DNA of 64,000 bases from Bradyrhizobium sp. WD16. GTDB taxonomy: Bacteria; Pseudomonadota; Alphaproteobacteria; Rhizobiales; Xanthobacteraceae. Where the stretch lies: assembly GCF_024181725.1 (NCBI RefSeq), contig NZ_CP028908.1, positions 3,461,501-3,525,500 on the forward strand, read 5' to 3'. Within the stretch, counting starts at the first letter, position 1; each line of letters opens with the position of its first letter. Shown in pieces: positions 33,579 through 41,763 of this stretch. The position numbers and the translations under genes were made by a program. The notes under the pieces are model-generated. The model had not been told where the DNA came from. It did not search any database and saw only the letters and a program-made list of their open reading frames with translations.

Positions 33579-34409
33579 ATGGGGAGCGCCGTGGGGCGTA
33601 TGATTCTGGAAGGCCGCACAGCGGTGATCACCGGGGCCGGGAGCGGCATCGGTCGCGGCATCGCGCAAGCGTTAGCGATGCGCCAATGCCATCAGGCGCT
33701 CGTCGATGTCGATGCTGCCGGACTGGCCGAAACCGCCCGGTTGATCGCATCCAACAAACTGCGGGTCAGCGAACATGTGCTCGACGTCACGGATCGGGCG
33801 GCGGTCGCGGCATTACCGGAGGCGGTCGTCGCACGTCATGGGGGTACCGATCTGCTGTTCAACAATGCCGGGGTTGCCGTGGCCGGCACGTTCGAGCAAG
33901 TTTCGGAATCTGACTTCGAATGGCTGTTCGAGATCAATTTCTGGGGCGTCGTGCGGCTCACTCGCGCATTTCTGCCGCTGCTCAAGGCTAGCGAGGACGC
34001 TCGTCTGGTCAACGTCTCGAGTCTTTATGGGTTGATCGCGCCACCGGGGCAGACCGCCTATGCGGCCAGCAAATTCGCGGTGCGCGGGTTTTCCAATGCG
34101 CTGCGCCATGAACTTGCGGGGAGCAGGATCGGCGTGACCGTCGTCCACCCCGGCGGCGTCGCGACCAACATTGCTGAGCGCGCGAAGCGGCCGCCGGACG
34201 TGAGTGAGGAGGAGATTGAGGCACAGGTGCAGCGGGCCCGCCGCATGCTCACCATGCCGCCGGCCAAGGCGGGCGAGATCATTGTCGACGCGGTGGAACG
34301 GCGCTCCGGACGAGTGCTGGTGGGGCGTGATGCCAAGATGATCTCGCTGATCGAGCGGCTGGCGCCGGTCTCCTACTGGAGAATCCTCGAATCCTTGGTG
34401 CGCCGATGA
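33579..34409 (+). CDS. Short-chain dehydrogenase/reductase
   Basis: 276 residues. Cofactor motif TGAGSGIG, NNAG, and the active site Ser (NVSSLYG) and YAASK are complete. An alternative start is ATG 33600. It follows the monooxygenase by one base and overlaps the hydrolase gene by 4 bp (ATGA), so the three are one operon. It probably oxidises a secondary alcohol to the ketone used by the monooxygenase, or the reverse. Confidence 0.9.
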   Translation: MGSAVGRMILEGRTAVITGAGSGIGRGIAQALAMRQCHQALVDVDAAGLAETARLIASNKLRVSEHVLDVTDRAAVAALPEAVVARHGGTDLLFNNAGVAVAGTFEQVSESDFEWLFEINFWGVVRLTRAFLPLLKASEDARLVNVSSLYGLIAPPGQTAYAASKFAVRGFSNALRHELAGSRIGVTVVHPGGVATNIAERAKRPPDVSEEEIEAQVQRARRMLTMPPAKAGEIIVDAVERRSGRVLVGRDAKMISLIERLAPVSYWRILESLVRR

Positions 34410-35350
34410 TACTTGTCTGGGGCTTTCTGCTGCTCCTCGTTTTGATTGTCGTGGCGCTCGTTGCGTTCACGGCGCGGACGGCAGCGCGCGTGGTCGCGGC
34501 GGTGCCGCCGCGGGGGCAGTTCATCGAGGTGAATGGCCAAAAGATCCACTACGTCGATCGCGGTACTGGTCCGGCGATCGTCATGATCCACGGCCTCGGC
34601 GGCAATCTGCTTAACTTCGATTATGCGCTCGCTGACCGGCTCTTGGCCGATCATCGTGTCATCCTGATCGACCGGCCGGGTTCGGGCTATTCGGTTCGTC
34701 CAGAGAGCGCTCCGGCCAATTTGCCGGCGCAGGCGGCGACAATCGCCGCGGTCATCAAGCAACTCGGATTGTCGCGTCCGCTGGTGGTTGGCCATTCGCT
34801 CGGTGGAGCGGTGGCGCTGACCCTCGCGCTCGAGCACCCCGACAGCGTTGGCGGCCTCGTCCTGCTGGCGGCGCTGACCCACGCCAAGGAGGAAGTGCCG
34901 CCGGTCTTTCGCGGGCTGGCCATTCCGTGGCCACTGTTGCGCAAGATCGTAGCCTGGACCGTGGCGACGCCGCTCGCGATTCGCAATCGCGACGTGGTGC
35001 TTGGCGTCGTCTTTGGTCCGGATCCGGTCCCGGCGGATTTTGCGCTGCGTGGCGGCGGCGTCCTGGGGCTGAGACCGGTCGCCTTTTATAATACATCGAC
35101 GGATTTGCTGGCGATCAACGATGATCTGCCGGCACTGACGCAGCGCTATGGGGCGCTGGCGGTGCCCGTCGCAATGCTCTACGGTCGCGGCGATCGCCTT
35201 CTTGACTACCGAGAGCAGGGCGAGGCGCTGAAGGCGAAACTGCCGACACTCGACCTCGAATTGATCGAGGGTGGCCACATGCTCCAGTTCATGCATCCAG
35301 AAATCTGTGAGGCGGTCATTCGGCGCACCGAAGCGCGGATGCACCCCTAA
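34406..35350 (+). CDS. Membrane-anchored alpha/beta hydrolase
   Basis: 314 residues. An N-terminal membrane helix (LVWGFLLLLVLIVVALVAFT) anchors an alpha/beta-hydrolase domain with HGLGGN, the nucleophile Ser in GHSLGGA, Asp in YGRGDRL and His in EGGHMLQF. It is coupled to the SDR gene. In this context a role in hydrolysing the ester product of the monooxygenase is plausible, but an epoxide or lipid substrate cannot be excluded. Confidence 0.88.
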   Translation: MILVWGFLLLLVLIVVALVAFTARTAARVVAAVPPRGQFIEVNGQKIHYVDRGTGPAIVMIHGLGGNLLNFDYALADRLLADHRVILIDRPGSGYSVRPESAPANLPAQAATIAAVIKQLGLSRPLVVGHSLGGAVALTLALEHPDSVGGLVLLAALTHAKEEVPPVFRGLAIPWPLLRKIVAWTVATPLAIRNRDVVLGVVFGPDPVPADFALRGGGVLGLRPVAFYNTSTDLLAINDDLPALTQRYGALAVPVAMLYGRGDRLLDYREQGEALKAKLPTLDLELIEGGHMLQFMHPEICEAVIRRTEARMHP

Positions 35351-35362
35351 AGGGAGCCCGCC

Positions 35363-35884
35363 ATGACGATCTCACTTTACGACGCGACCGTTCCCGGTTA
35401 CCTGCAGATCCTCGGAGCGGTCGAGAAAGTTCTCGAACGTGGCGCTGCCCATGCCCGTGAGCACGGCATTGATCCTGCCGAACTGGTCGAAGCGCGCCTC
35501 TATTTCGACATGCTCCCCCTTCGCTTTCAGATCGTCTCGATCTCGCACCACTCCCGCGGCGCGATCGAAGGCGCCGGGCGCGGCCTGTTCGAGCCGCCGG
35601 AAAGCTCGCAATCATATGACTATGCGGGCTTGCAGGCGTTGATCGCGGAGACGCGCCAGGCATTGGAAAAGATCGCGCCGGACGCCGTCAACGCGCTCGA
35701 GGGCAAGGACATGGTCTTCCAGCTCGGTGATCGCAGGCTGCCGTTCTTTGCCGGAGACTTTCTGCTGTCGTTCTCGCTGCCGAACTTCTATTTCCACGCT
35801 ACCACGGCCTACGACATCCTGCGCACCAAAGGCGTGTCGCTCGGCAAGCGCGATTTCATCGGCCGGCTGCGGCTGAAGACCTGA
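35363..35884 (+). CDS. DUF1993 family protein
   Basis: 173 residues. It begins MTISLYDATVPGYLQILGAV, has the DMLPLRFQI segment and the C-terminal FYFHATTAYDILRTKGV typical of DUF1993, a DinB-like four-helix family of unknown function. The gap to the hydrolase gene is 12 bp with AGGGAG, so it may be the last gene of the same operon. Confidence 0.85.
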   Translation: MTISLYDATVPGYLQILGAVEKVLERGAAHAREHGIDPAELVEARLYFDMLPLRFQIVSISHHSRGAIEGAGRGLFEPPESSQSYDYAGLQALIAETRQALEKIAPDAVNALEGKDMVFQLGDRRLPFFAGDFLLSFSLPNFYFHATTAYDILRTKGVSLGKRDFIGRLRLKT

Positions 35885-35902
35885 GCTTGCCGCCGGTTCT
35901 CC

Positions 35903-36199
35903 TCAGTGCTTTGCATAGGTGGCGTCGATCGGCACGACTTTCGCAGACGCCAGCTTCTTGTCGGTGAAGGCGATCGCCGGCGCCTCCCTGCCATCATGTG
36001 ACGGCCGCGCTTCCGGTACCTGGATAGCCGCCGTGGCCTGATGGCCCGGCACCGGCCAATAGCGAGAGCCGAACAGGCCCGTGGCGCCGAGCAGCAGCAT
36101 GGCCTCGGTCATCATTGCCATCACGATCCAGCGCGGCAGGCGATGGAAAAACGGCCGGTTGGACAAAGATCTGCCCTCAAATCCATGGATTGGCCCCAT
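35903..36199 (-). CDS. Small membrane-anchored protein, unknown
   Basis: 98 residues from ATG 36199 (GGGGCGG upstream; the frame is open to 36232). One membrane helix around residues 25-45 (WIVMAMMTEAMLLLGATGLF) is followed by a soluble tail with AIAFTDKKLASAKVVPIDAT. The family is not recognised. It is convergent with the DUF1993 gene and divergent from the OmpR-type regulator. Confidence 0.55.
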   Translation of the reverse strand: MGPIHGFEGRSLSNRPFFHRLPRWIVMAMMTEAMLLLGATGLFGSRYWPVPGHQATAAIQVPEARPSHDGREAPAIAFTDKKLASAKVVPIDATYAKH

Positions 36200-36344
36200 A
36201 CCGCCCCAGGTACGATTCATAACCCATCGCACTTACACCGACCTTACGGGAAGCAAGGTCTTGAAGGCGATGGCGAGGCTCTTGTCTCGCGTAGAAAATG
36301 GCCGCATTGCTGGCGACATCGGGAACAGGAACTGATCGTGGGCC

Positions 36345-37019
36345 ATGCGGCTTTTGGTGGTCGAGGACAATCCGGAATTGGCGGCCCTGCTGGCCGAAGG
36401 GCTGCGCAAGGCGGGGTTCGACGTCGACCTGCTGTCGTCGGTGGAGGATGCGCGCGCCGTGCTCGACAATACCTTCTATGCGGCGCTGATCCTCGACCTC
36501 GGCCTGCCGGACGGCGACGGGCTTGCGCTGCTGCGCGAAATTCGCCACCGCAACAATTCCATTCCTGTCCTGGTACTGACGGCGCGCGGTGGGCTCGACG
36601 ATCGCGTCCTCGGCTTGCGCAGCGGCGCCGATGACTACCTCGTCAAGCCGTTTGCCCTCGAGGAGCTGATCGCCCGCATCGAGGCTCAATTGCGGCGGCC
36701 TGGCCAGCTCATGGGCAGTTCGCTTCGCATCGCCAATCTCGAATTCGACACCCGCAGCCGCCAGGCGAGCATTGACGAGCGCCCACAGGTGCTGTCGGCG
36801 CGCGAGACCGACGTCCTGGAACTGCTGATACGCAGCAAGGGGCGCGTGGTCTCCAAGAAGCAGGTCGAGGACCAGATCTTCGGCCATTCCGGGGAGGTCG
36901 CCTCCAACGCCGTCGAGGTCTATGTCCATCGCCTGCGCCGCCAGCTCGCCGACAAGGGCGCACACGTCCAGATTCACACCGTGCGCGGCGTCGGCTATCT
37001 CATCGCCGAGGATAAATAA
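36345..37019 (+). CDS. OmpR-type response regulator
   Basis: 224 residues. A receiver domain with acidic pocket VEDN, phospho-acceptor Asp51 (LILDLGLPDG), Thr in LTARG and Lys in LVKPFA is followed by a winged-helix DNA-binding domain (SARETDVLELLIRSKGRVVS, VEVYVHRLRRQL, TVRGVGYLI). It abuts the kinase gene with no gap; the stop TAA is followed directly by the kinase GTG. Close to the TctD/QseB/PmrA group by layout. Confidence 0.92.
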   Translation: MRLLVVEDNPELAALLAEGLRKAGFDVDLLSSVEDARAVLDNTFYAALILDLGLPDGDGLALLREIRHRNNSIPVLVLTARGGLDDRVLGLRSGADDYLVKPFALEELIARIEAQLRRPGQLMGSSLRIANLEFDTRSRQASIDERPQVLSARETDVLELLIRSKGRVVSKKQVEDQIFGHSGEVASNAVEVYVHRLRRQLADKGAHVQIHTVRGVGYLIAEDK

Positions 37020-38423
37020 GTGCCGCGCTTCTCCTCGATCCTGTCGCGCATCGTCGTCCTGCACGTCATTGCGGTGGTGATCACCTCGGTGCTGATGTCG
37101 CTGGCGCTGTCGTGGCTGCTCGGCTTCGCCACCACTAACATCCATAACCGCTCGATGCGCGATCAGGCGGCTGCGGTGGCCGACCATCTCGCAATGCAGG
37201 CCGACGGTCGCATCGCGCTCGACTTGCCGCCGGATCTCCAGGGACTCTATTCGCAGCCCTATGGCCGCTACGCATACGCAGTCATTGACGAGAGAGGCGT
37301 CGTCCTGTTCTCATCGCTCAATCGCGGCGAAGCGCTGTTTCCCGTCGATCCGGGCAATGCCGAGGTCGAATATCTGCGGGCGAAGCGTAACGAGGCGACA
37401 CTGTCCGGTGCGAGCGTGCGGCGCAACGTCGGCGGCGAGGCGCTGCGCGTCCAGGCGGGCGAGGATCTCGCCAATCGCGACGTGCTGATCGACGACATCG
37501 CTTCGGATTTCTTCAGGAATGTGGGCTGGATCACCCTGCCAATCCTGATGATCCTCCTCGTCACCGACATTGGTATCTTCCGCCGTGCGCTGCGACCATT
37601 GCGCGAGGCATCCGACACGGCAAAATCCATCGGACCGGCGCGCACCGACGTACGGCTGCCGACGGAAGGGATTCCCAGAGAAGTGCAGCCGCTGGTCCTC
37701 GCTGTCAACCAGGGGCTTGATCGACTCGAGGAGGGATTTCGCATTCAGCGTGACTTCACCGCTGATGCCGCCCATGAATTGCGCACCCCGCTGACCATTC
37801 TGCGGACGCGTCTCGAGGGGCTGCAGGACGAGACTGGTCGCGCGCTACGCAGCGACGTCGACGGCATGGCGAGGATCATCAGCCAGCTTCTCGACATGGC
37901 CGAACTTGATGCCGTGACGATCGATCCAGCGGCGCGCTCCGACCTGCATGCGGTTGCCACCGATGTCACCGCCTTTGTTGCGCCCCTCGCGCTGGCGCAG
38001 CGCCGGGAGATCGCGCTGAGCGGCGTCGAAGGGGCGGTATGGGTGCGCGGTAACGCCGAGATGATCAGCCGGGCAATCCGCAATCTCGCCGACAATGCCA
38101 TCAAGTACGCGCCGGAGGGGACGACGGTCGAGATCGAGGTCGCAGACGACGGTAGCATCGGCGTGTGTGACGAAGGGCCCGGCGTCTCTGCGGAGGAGCG
38201 CGAGCTGATCTTTCATCGGTTCTGGCGGCGAGACCGGCGCAACACCGGCAGCAGCGGCCTCGGGCTGTCGATCGTCCGACGGATTGCCCAATTGCATGGC
38301 GCGGAAGTGACGGTCGAGAACCGCTGGCCGCGGGGCGCGAAATTCACGTTGCGCTTCGCACTGGCCGAGCGGTCGCAGAAGCGACCGGAGCCGTTGGCCG
38401 GAGCGACCGTGCAGGTGCCCTGA
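37020..38423 (+). CDS. Sensor histidine kinase, EnvZ/QseC type
   Basis: 467 residues from GTG 37020. TM1 at about 10-35, a periplasmic domain of about 120 residues, TM2 at about 160-182, then HAMP, HisKA with the phospho-acceptor His in DAAHELRTPLTIL, and HATPase (N box IRNLADNAIKYAP, G boxes DEGPGVS and SSGLGLSIVRR). It is paired with the regulator just upstream. The signal is unknown. Confidence 0.92.
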   Translation: MPRFSSILSRIVVLHVIAVVITSVLMSLALSWLLGFATTNIHNRSMRDQAAAVADHLAMQADGRIALDLPPDLQGLYSQPYGRYAYAVIDERGVVLFSSLNRGEALFPVDPGNAEVEYLRAKRNEATLSGASVRRNVGGEALRVQAGEDLANRDVLIDDIASDFFRNVGWITLPILMILLVTDIGIFRRALRPLREASDTAKSIGPARTDVRLPTEGIPREVQPLVLAVNQGLDRLEEGFRIQRDFTADAAHELRTPLTILRTRLEGLQDETGRALRSDVDGMARIISQLLDMAELDAVTIDPAARSDLHAVATDVTAFVAPLALAQRREIALSGVEGAVWVRGNAEMISRAIRNLADNAIKYAPEGTTVEIEVADDGSIGVCDEGPGVSAEERELIFHRFWRRDRRNTGSSGLGLSIVRRIAQLHGAEVTVENRWPRGAKFTLRFALAERSQKRPEPLAGATVQVP

Positions 38424-38438
38424 CGCCAGCACGAGTAT

Positions 38439-39542
38439 TCACCGGTCGGAGGGCTGCGGGGTCTGAAGCCAGCGCGTGATTGTGTGCCATTCGTTCGCCA
38501 AGGTGCTGGCGCCCATGAACAGGCCGAGGTGGCCGCAGGCGGCGAGTGCCGTCTCCACCGGAGCGACGCCGACGAGGTGCTCCAGGGCGAAGAGCTGGCT
38601 TGAGGCGACGACGTCGTCATCGCCTCCCGCCAGGAGATAGAGCGGCGCCGCCAGCCGGGCGAGATCGATCAGCTCGCCCAGTGCGACAAAGCGCCCTTCC
38701 GCGAGATCGTTGCACTTATAGAGCCGCTCCACCACTTCGAGATAGTATCGGCCGGGCAGATTGAGTGTCCAGGAGTCCCAGCGGCGATAGATGGTTGCGA
38801 GATCGGCGAAGTCTTCGGAGTCGATAGGGAGATTGCTCTGCAGGTGACCGTGGATCGCCTGCAGATCGGGCGCATTGACGCGCCAGAAACGCTGCATTGC
38901 GTGACCGATGAGCCTGCCGTTGCCGGCGATGACGAAGCCGCGAAACACCGCGCTCGGCGTTGATTGCGCCAAGGCTGAGAGCCGCGACGGCGACGCCGAG
39001 AGATCAACTGGTGCGCCAGCCAGCACGAGCCGCCGCACCTTGGCCGGAAAACGAGCTGCGTAGATCAGCGACAACCAGCCGCCCTGACACAGGCCGATCA
39101 GGTCGACCGGCGCCCCCAGCTTGTCGACAAGTACATTCAGCGCGGCGAGGTAGTCGTCGATGCCCAGTTCCGTCATGTTCCGTCGTGCCGAGCGCCAGTC
39201 GGTGAGACAGACGTTGGCGAGACCGAACACGCGCAGCGCTGCGACCAGGCTGTGGCCGTTCGCAAGATCGGCGATCGCGGCGCTGTGCAATGCAAAAGGA
39301 GTGCAGAGCAACGCACAGGGACCCGGAACCGGTTCGTCGTAGCTGCGCAGCCGGACAGATTCGAGTTCCAGCAGGACGCGGCTCGGCGTGGTACCGGGCG
39401 GCGGCGTCTCGGGATCATCGGGGACGAGGCCGGTAGCGGCCATGAGCTGCGTCGTCAGCGACGCCGCGAAGCCGGTAGCCGAAGCCGCCGCAAACGCGGG
39501 CCAGGCGAAAGGAGAAAGCGGCTGGTCGGGCGGCTGGTCCAT
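38439..39542 (-). CDS. PHA synthase-like alpha/beta hydrolase
   Basis: 367 residues. The lipase-box-like motif GLCQGG carries Cys in the nucleophile position, as in poly(3-hydroxyalkanoate) synthases (G-x-C-x-G-G), with Asp in GGDDDVV and His in CGHLGLF as triad partners. It is shorter than PhaC of classes I and II (about 560-600 aa) and closer to class III PhaC in length. A role in PHA chain synthesis or as a related acyl-transfer hydrolase is inferred. A PHA-granule-region gene lies at 45628, not adjacent. Confidence 0.75.
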   Translation of the reverse strand: MDQPPDQPLSPFAWPAFAAASATGFAASLTTQLMAATGLVPDDPETPPPGTTPSRVLLELESVRLRSYDEPVPGPCALLCTPFALHSAAIADLANGHSLVAALRVFGLANVCLTDWRSARRNMTELGIDDYLAALNVLVDKLGAPVDLIGLCQGGWLSLIYAARFPAKVRRLVLAGAPVDLSASPSRLSALAQSTPSAVFRGFVIAGNGRLIGHAMQRFWRVNAPDLQAIHGHLQSNLPIDSEDFADLATIYRRWDSWTLNLPGRYYLEVVERLYKCNDLAEGRFVALGELIDLARLAAPLYLLAGGDDDVVASSQLFALEHLVGVAPVETALAACGHLGLFMGASTLANEWHTITRWLQTPQPSDR

Positions 39543-39885
39543 GCGTCAATTAATACAAATCCGGAGCGTGGCACGATCTTGCGCTGAAGCAAGACACATC
39601 AAATCTCTTTCCAGTGGTCCAACTCCAACGTTCGGCAGTGCGCTGCAGCAGGCGTATCCGAGATCGTTTAGAACCAAATGACCGCCAGCAATATCACTTT
39701 GCCAGTGGAGTTGAGGATCGGGGCGCCGCACAAACGTGCCTTCAGGCGTGGTACCGAAGGTCAGACCACCCCGTAAGAACTACATCGTGGCGCACCAAGG
39801 GCAGTGAAAGCTTGACCTTAGTCAAAGGGACCGCCACCGGAATTGCCATAAGTTCCTATCTGTAACGAGCAGAAGAGGGCATGTG
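39543..39885. other. Intergenic with CRP/FNR-like operator
   Basis: 343 bp between the PHA-synthase-like gene and the host-attachment gene. The only clear feature is the palindrome at 39812-39825. A possible -10 (CATAAG, 39847-39852) and the ribosome binding site AGAGGG follow. Confidence 0.5.
39812..39825 (+). promoter_or_regulatory. FNR/FixK-like palindrome TTGAC-CTTA-GTCAA
   Basis: TTGACCTTAGTCAA fits TTGA-N6-TCAA, the core of FNR/FixK/Dnr-type sites. It lies 67 bp upstream of the ATG at 39886. With CATAAG as -10, the centre falls near -40, as for class II activation. It would link the two downstream stress genes to low oxygen; the start site is inferred. Confidence 0.55.
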
Positions 39886-40344
39886 ATGCCAAAGAAAAAG
39901 ATACCGCACGGGGCACTGGTGTTTGTCGGCGACGGTCGCAAGGCCCTGTTCCTGCGCAACGAGGGGGACGAGAAATTCGCCAATCTTCAGGTCGAACGCG
40001 TCTTCCAGGACGACGCGCCGCCGACCCGGGAGCTGGGCACCGATCGGGCTGGCCGGGTCTTCGCCAGCGCCGGGTCGGATCGCCGTGGGGCGGTCGAGGC
40101 GCCGGACTGGCACGACTTGGAGGAGCGGGTTTTCGTCCGAAAGGTCGCCGAGGCCATGGAAAAGCTGGTGCGGGAGCGTCGGGTGAAAGAACTGATCGTC
40201 GTTGCGCCGCCGCGCACCCTCGCAGAGCTGCGACATGCCTTTCACGACGACGTCAAGGCTTGCATCCACACCGAAATCAACAAGGACCTGACCAAGCATC
40301 CAATCAATGAGATCGAGAATTATCTGGTCGGCGAAATTCAATAG
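39886..40344 (+). CDS. Host attachment family protein
   Basis: 152 residues from ATG 39886 (an adjacent GTG at 39883 is possible; AGAGGG is upstream). The sequence VFVGDGRKALFLRNEGDEKF, then the C-terminal VKELIVVAPPRTLAELRHAF and INKDLTKHPINEIENYL match the AtsE-like host-attachment family (COG5622), an RNase-H-like or eRF1-like fold. Members respond to stress and stationary phase. It is followed after 54 bp by an HPF-like gene, a frequent pairing in low-oxygen regulons. Confidence 0.85.
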   Translation: MPKKKIPHGALVFVGDGRKALFLRNEGDEKFANLQVERVFQDDAPPTRELGTDRAGRVFASAGSDRRGAVEAPDWHDLEERVFVRKVAEAMEKLVRERRVKELIVVAPPRTLAELRHAFHDDVKACIHTEINKDLTKHPINEIENYLVGEIQ

Positions 40345-40398
40345 GCTGCGCAAAGCGCAGCGATTGGTTCTTGGAAGCTTATTGTGAGGCATACGATC

Positions 40399-40752
40399 AT
40401 GCAGACTCCCGTCGCCATCGAATATCAGGACGGTACCATTCGTACCGACCTGCGCCAGGCGGTCGAATCCCAGGTGGACAAGCTCCAGAAATATTTCGGC
40501 GAGATCACCTCGTGCCGCGTGGTGGTCAAGGGTCCGGGCGGCCATCATCAGAACGGTGGACCTCACGAGATCAATATTCGTCTCGCCTTGCCCGACGGAC
40601 GCGAAGTCAATGTCGGTCGCGTCGATCACGGCGATGAGCGCCATGCCGATCTCGCCTTCGCGGTCAATGATGCGTTCAAACGCGCCCGCCGTCAGTTGCA
40701 GGATCAGGTCGAGCGGCTGCGGCGCGAGATCAAGCCTCACGCGCTGTCGTGA
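40399..40752 (+). CDS. HPF/YfiA-like ribosome hibernation factor
   Basis: 117 residues from ATG 40399. The fold pattern of HPF/RaiA proteins (short N-terminal domain) is present: a helix LRQAVESQVDKLQKYFGEIT, strand SCRVVVKG, strand EINIRLALPDG, helix LAFAVNDAFKRARRQLQDQV. It lacks the C-terminal dimerisation domain of long HPF. It would bind the 30S decoding centre and silence ribosomes during starvation or anoxia. Probably in one operon with the host-attachment gene. Confidence 0.78.
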   Translation: MQTPVAIEYQDGTIRTDLRQAVESQVDKLQKYFGEITSCRVVVKGPGGHHQNGGPHEINIRLALPDGREVNVGRVDHGDERHADLAFAVNDAFKRARRQLQDQVERLRREIKPHALS

Positions 40753-40883
40753 GGTTTCGACGAAACAGCCGGTGCGGCAGTTGCCGCGCCGGTCTGGTCG
40801 TTCATCGGGTCCAGAAGACTAAGGCGACACGGTCGCCGCACTCGGTTAGAACCTGATCGCACTCGTCGGTGAAGGGCGCGGTC

Positions 40884-41588
40884 ATGGGAAGACAGGTACT
40901 GTTTCTGCTGCCGGGACTGCTGTGCGACCGCGCCATCTGGGCGCCGCAGATCAAGGCATTGCGTGCCGCCGGCGTCACGGTCGAGGTCGCCGATTTTCGC
41001 GGCTTCGATTCGATCACGGCCATGGCCGAAGCGGTGCTGTCGGCGGCGCCGGAGCGTTTCGCTCTCGCCGGCCACTCGATGGGCGCAAGGGTGTCGATCG
41101 AGGTCATGCGTCTCGCGCCGTCCAGGGTGGAGCGACTGGCGTTGCTCGATACCGGAATCCATCCGCGTCAGCCAGGCGAAGCCGAGAGGCGGCAGGCGCT
41201 GGTCGATCTTGCCAATACCAAAGGCATGCGCGCCTTGGCGGCGCAATGGCTGCCGCCGATGGTTCATCCGGTACATCATGACAATCCCGAATTAATGTCG
41301 GTGTTGACCGCAATGGTGGAGCGCATGTCGCCTGAGATATTCGAGCGTCAGGTCCGCGCGCTCTTGAATCGGCCCGAGGCCGCAGGAGTGCTTGGCGGCA
41401 TTCGCTGTCCGGTGCTGGTCGGCGTTGGCCGTCAGGATGCGTGGAGCCCGGTGTCGCAGCACGAAGCGATCGTGGCTGCGATCCCGCAAGCGGGACTCGT
41501 CATTTTCGAAGACAGCGGCCATATGGCGCCGCTCGAGGCACCGGCTGCCGTGACCACCACGCTGGCGCGCTGGCTCGGTGTCCGATAA
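40884..41588 (+). CDS. Alpha/beta hydrolase
   Basis: 234 residues from ATG 40884. FLLPGLLCDRAIW starts the fold; the nucleophile Ser is in AGHSMGARVS, Asp in VGRQDAWSP, His in EDSGHMAPLE. The triad is complete and the length fits small BioH-like esterases. The substrate is unknown. It is convergent with feoB, with a palindromic repeat between them. Confidence 0.85.
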   Translation: MGRQVLFLLPGLLCDRAIWAPQIKALRAAGVTVEVADFRGFDSITAMAEAVLSAAPERFALAGHSMGARVSIEVMRLAPSRVERLALLDTGIHPRQPGEAERRQALVDLANTKGMRALAAQWLPPMVHPVHHDNPELMSVLTAMVERMSPEIFERQVRALLNRPEAAGVLGGIRCPVLVGVGRQDAWSPVSQHEAIVAAIPQAGLVIFEDSGHMAPLEAPAAVTTTLARWLGVR

Positions 41589-41654
41589 GCGGCGGCGCCG
41601 CCTCGCGCAAAGCTGAGGGGTGAGGCCGGATGTAGATGCCGGAAGCGCCTCCAG

Positions 41655-41763
41655 TACCCTGTTTCCGACTAGCATCAATATGATTCTAACGCGGTTTTGG
41701 ATCTGACGCTCGTATGAAGAACTCGCTGCGATGCTGAAACGAGCGTCAGATCCACCGCACTAG
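41655..41763. repeat. Palindromic module C with linker 2 and a remnant of a second module
   Basis: From left: a remnant TACCCTGTTTCCGACTAG, the 13-bp linker CATCAATATGATT, then module C 41686-41763 (left CTAG now CTAA). The right CTAG (41760-41763) provides the stop codon of feoB. It lies between convergent genes and could act as a bidirectional terminator hairpin. Confidence 0.88.

Noticed and set aside
31970-33661. Long open frame on minus (563 codons)
   Set aside because: Antisense to the Baeyer-Villiger monooxygenase with clear FAD and NADPH motifs; no domain in the minus frame.
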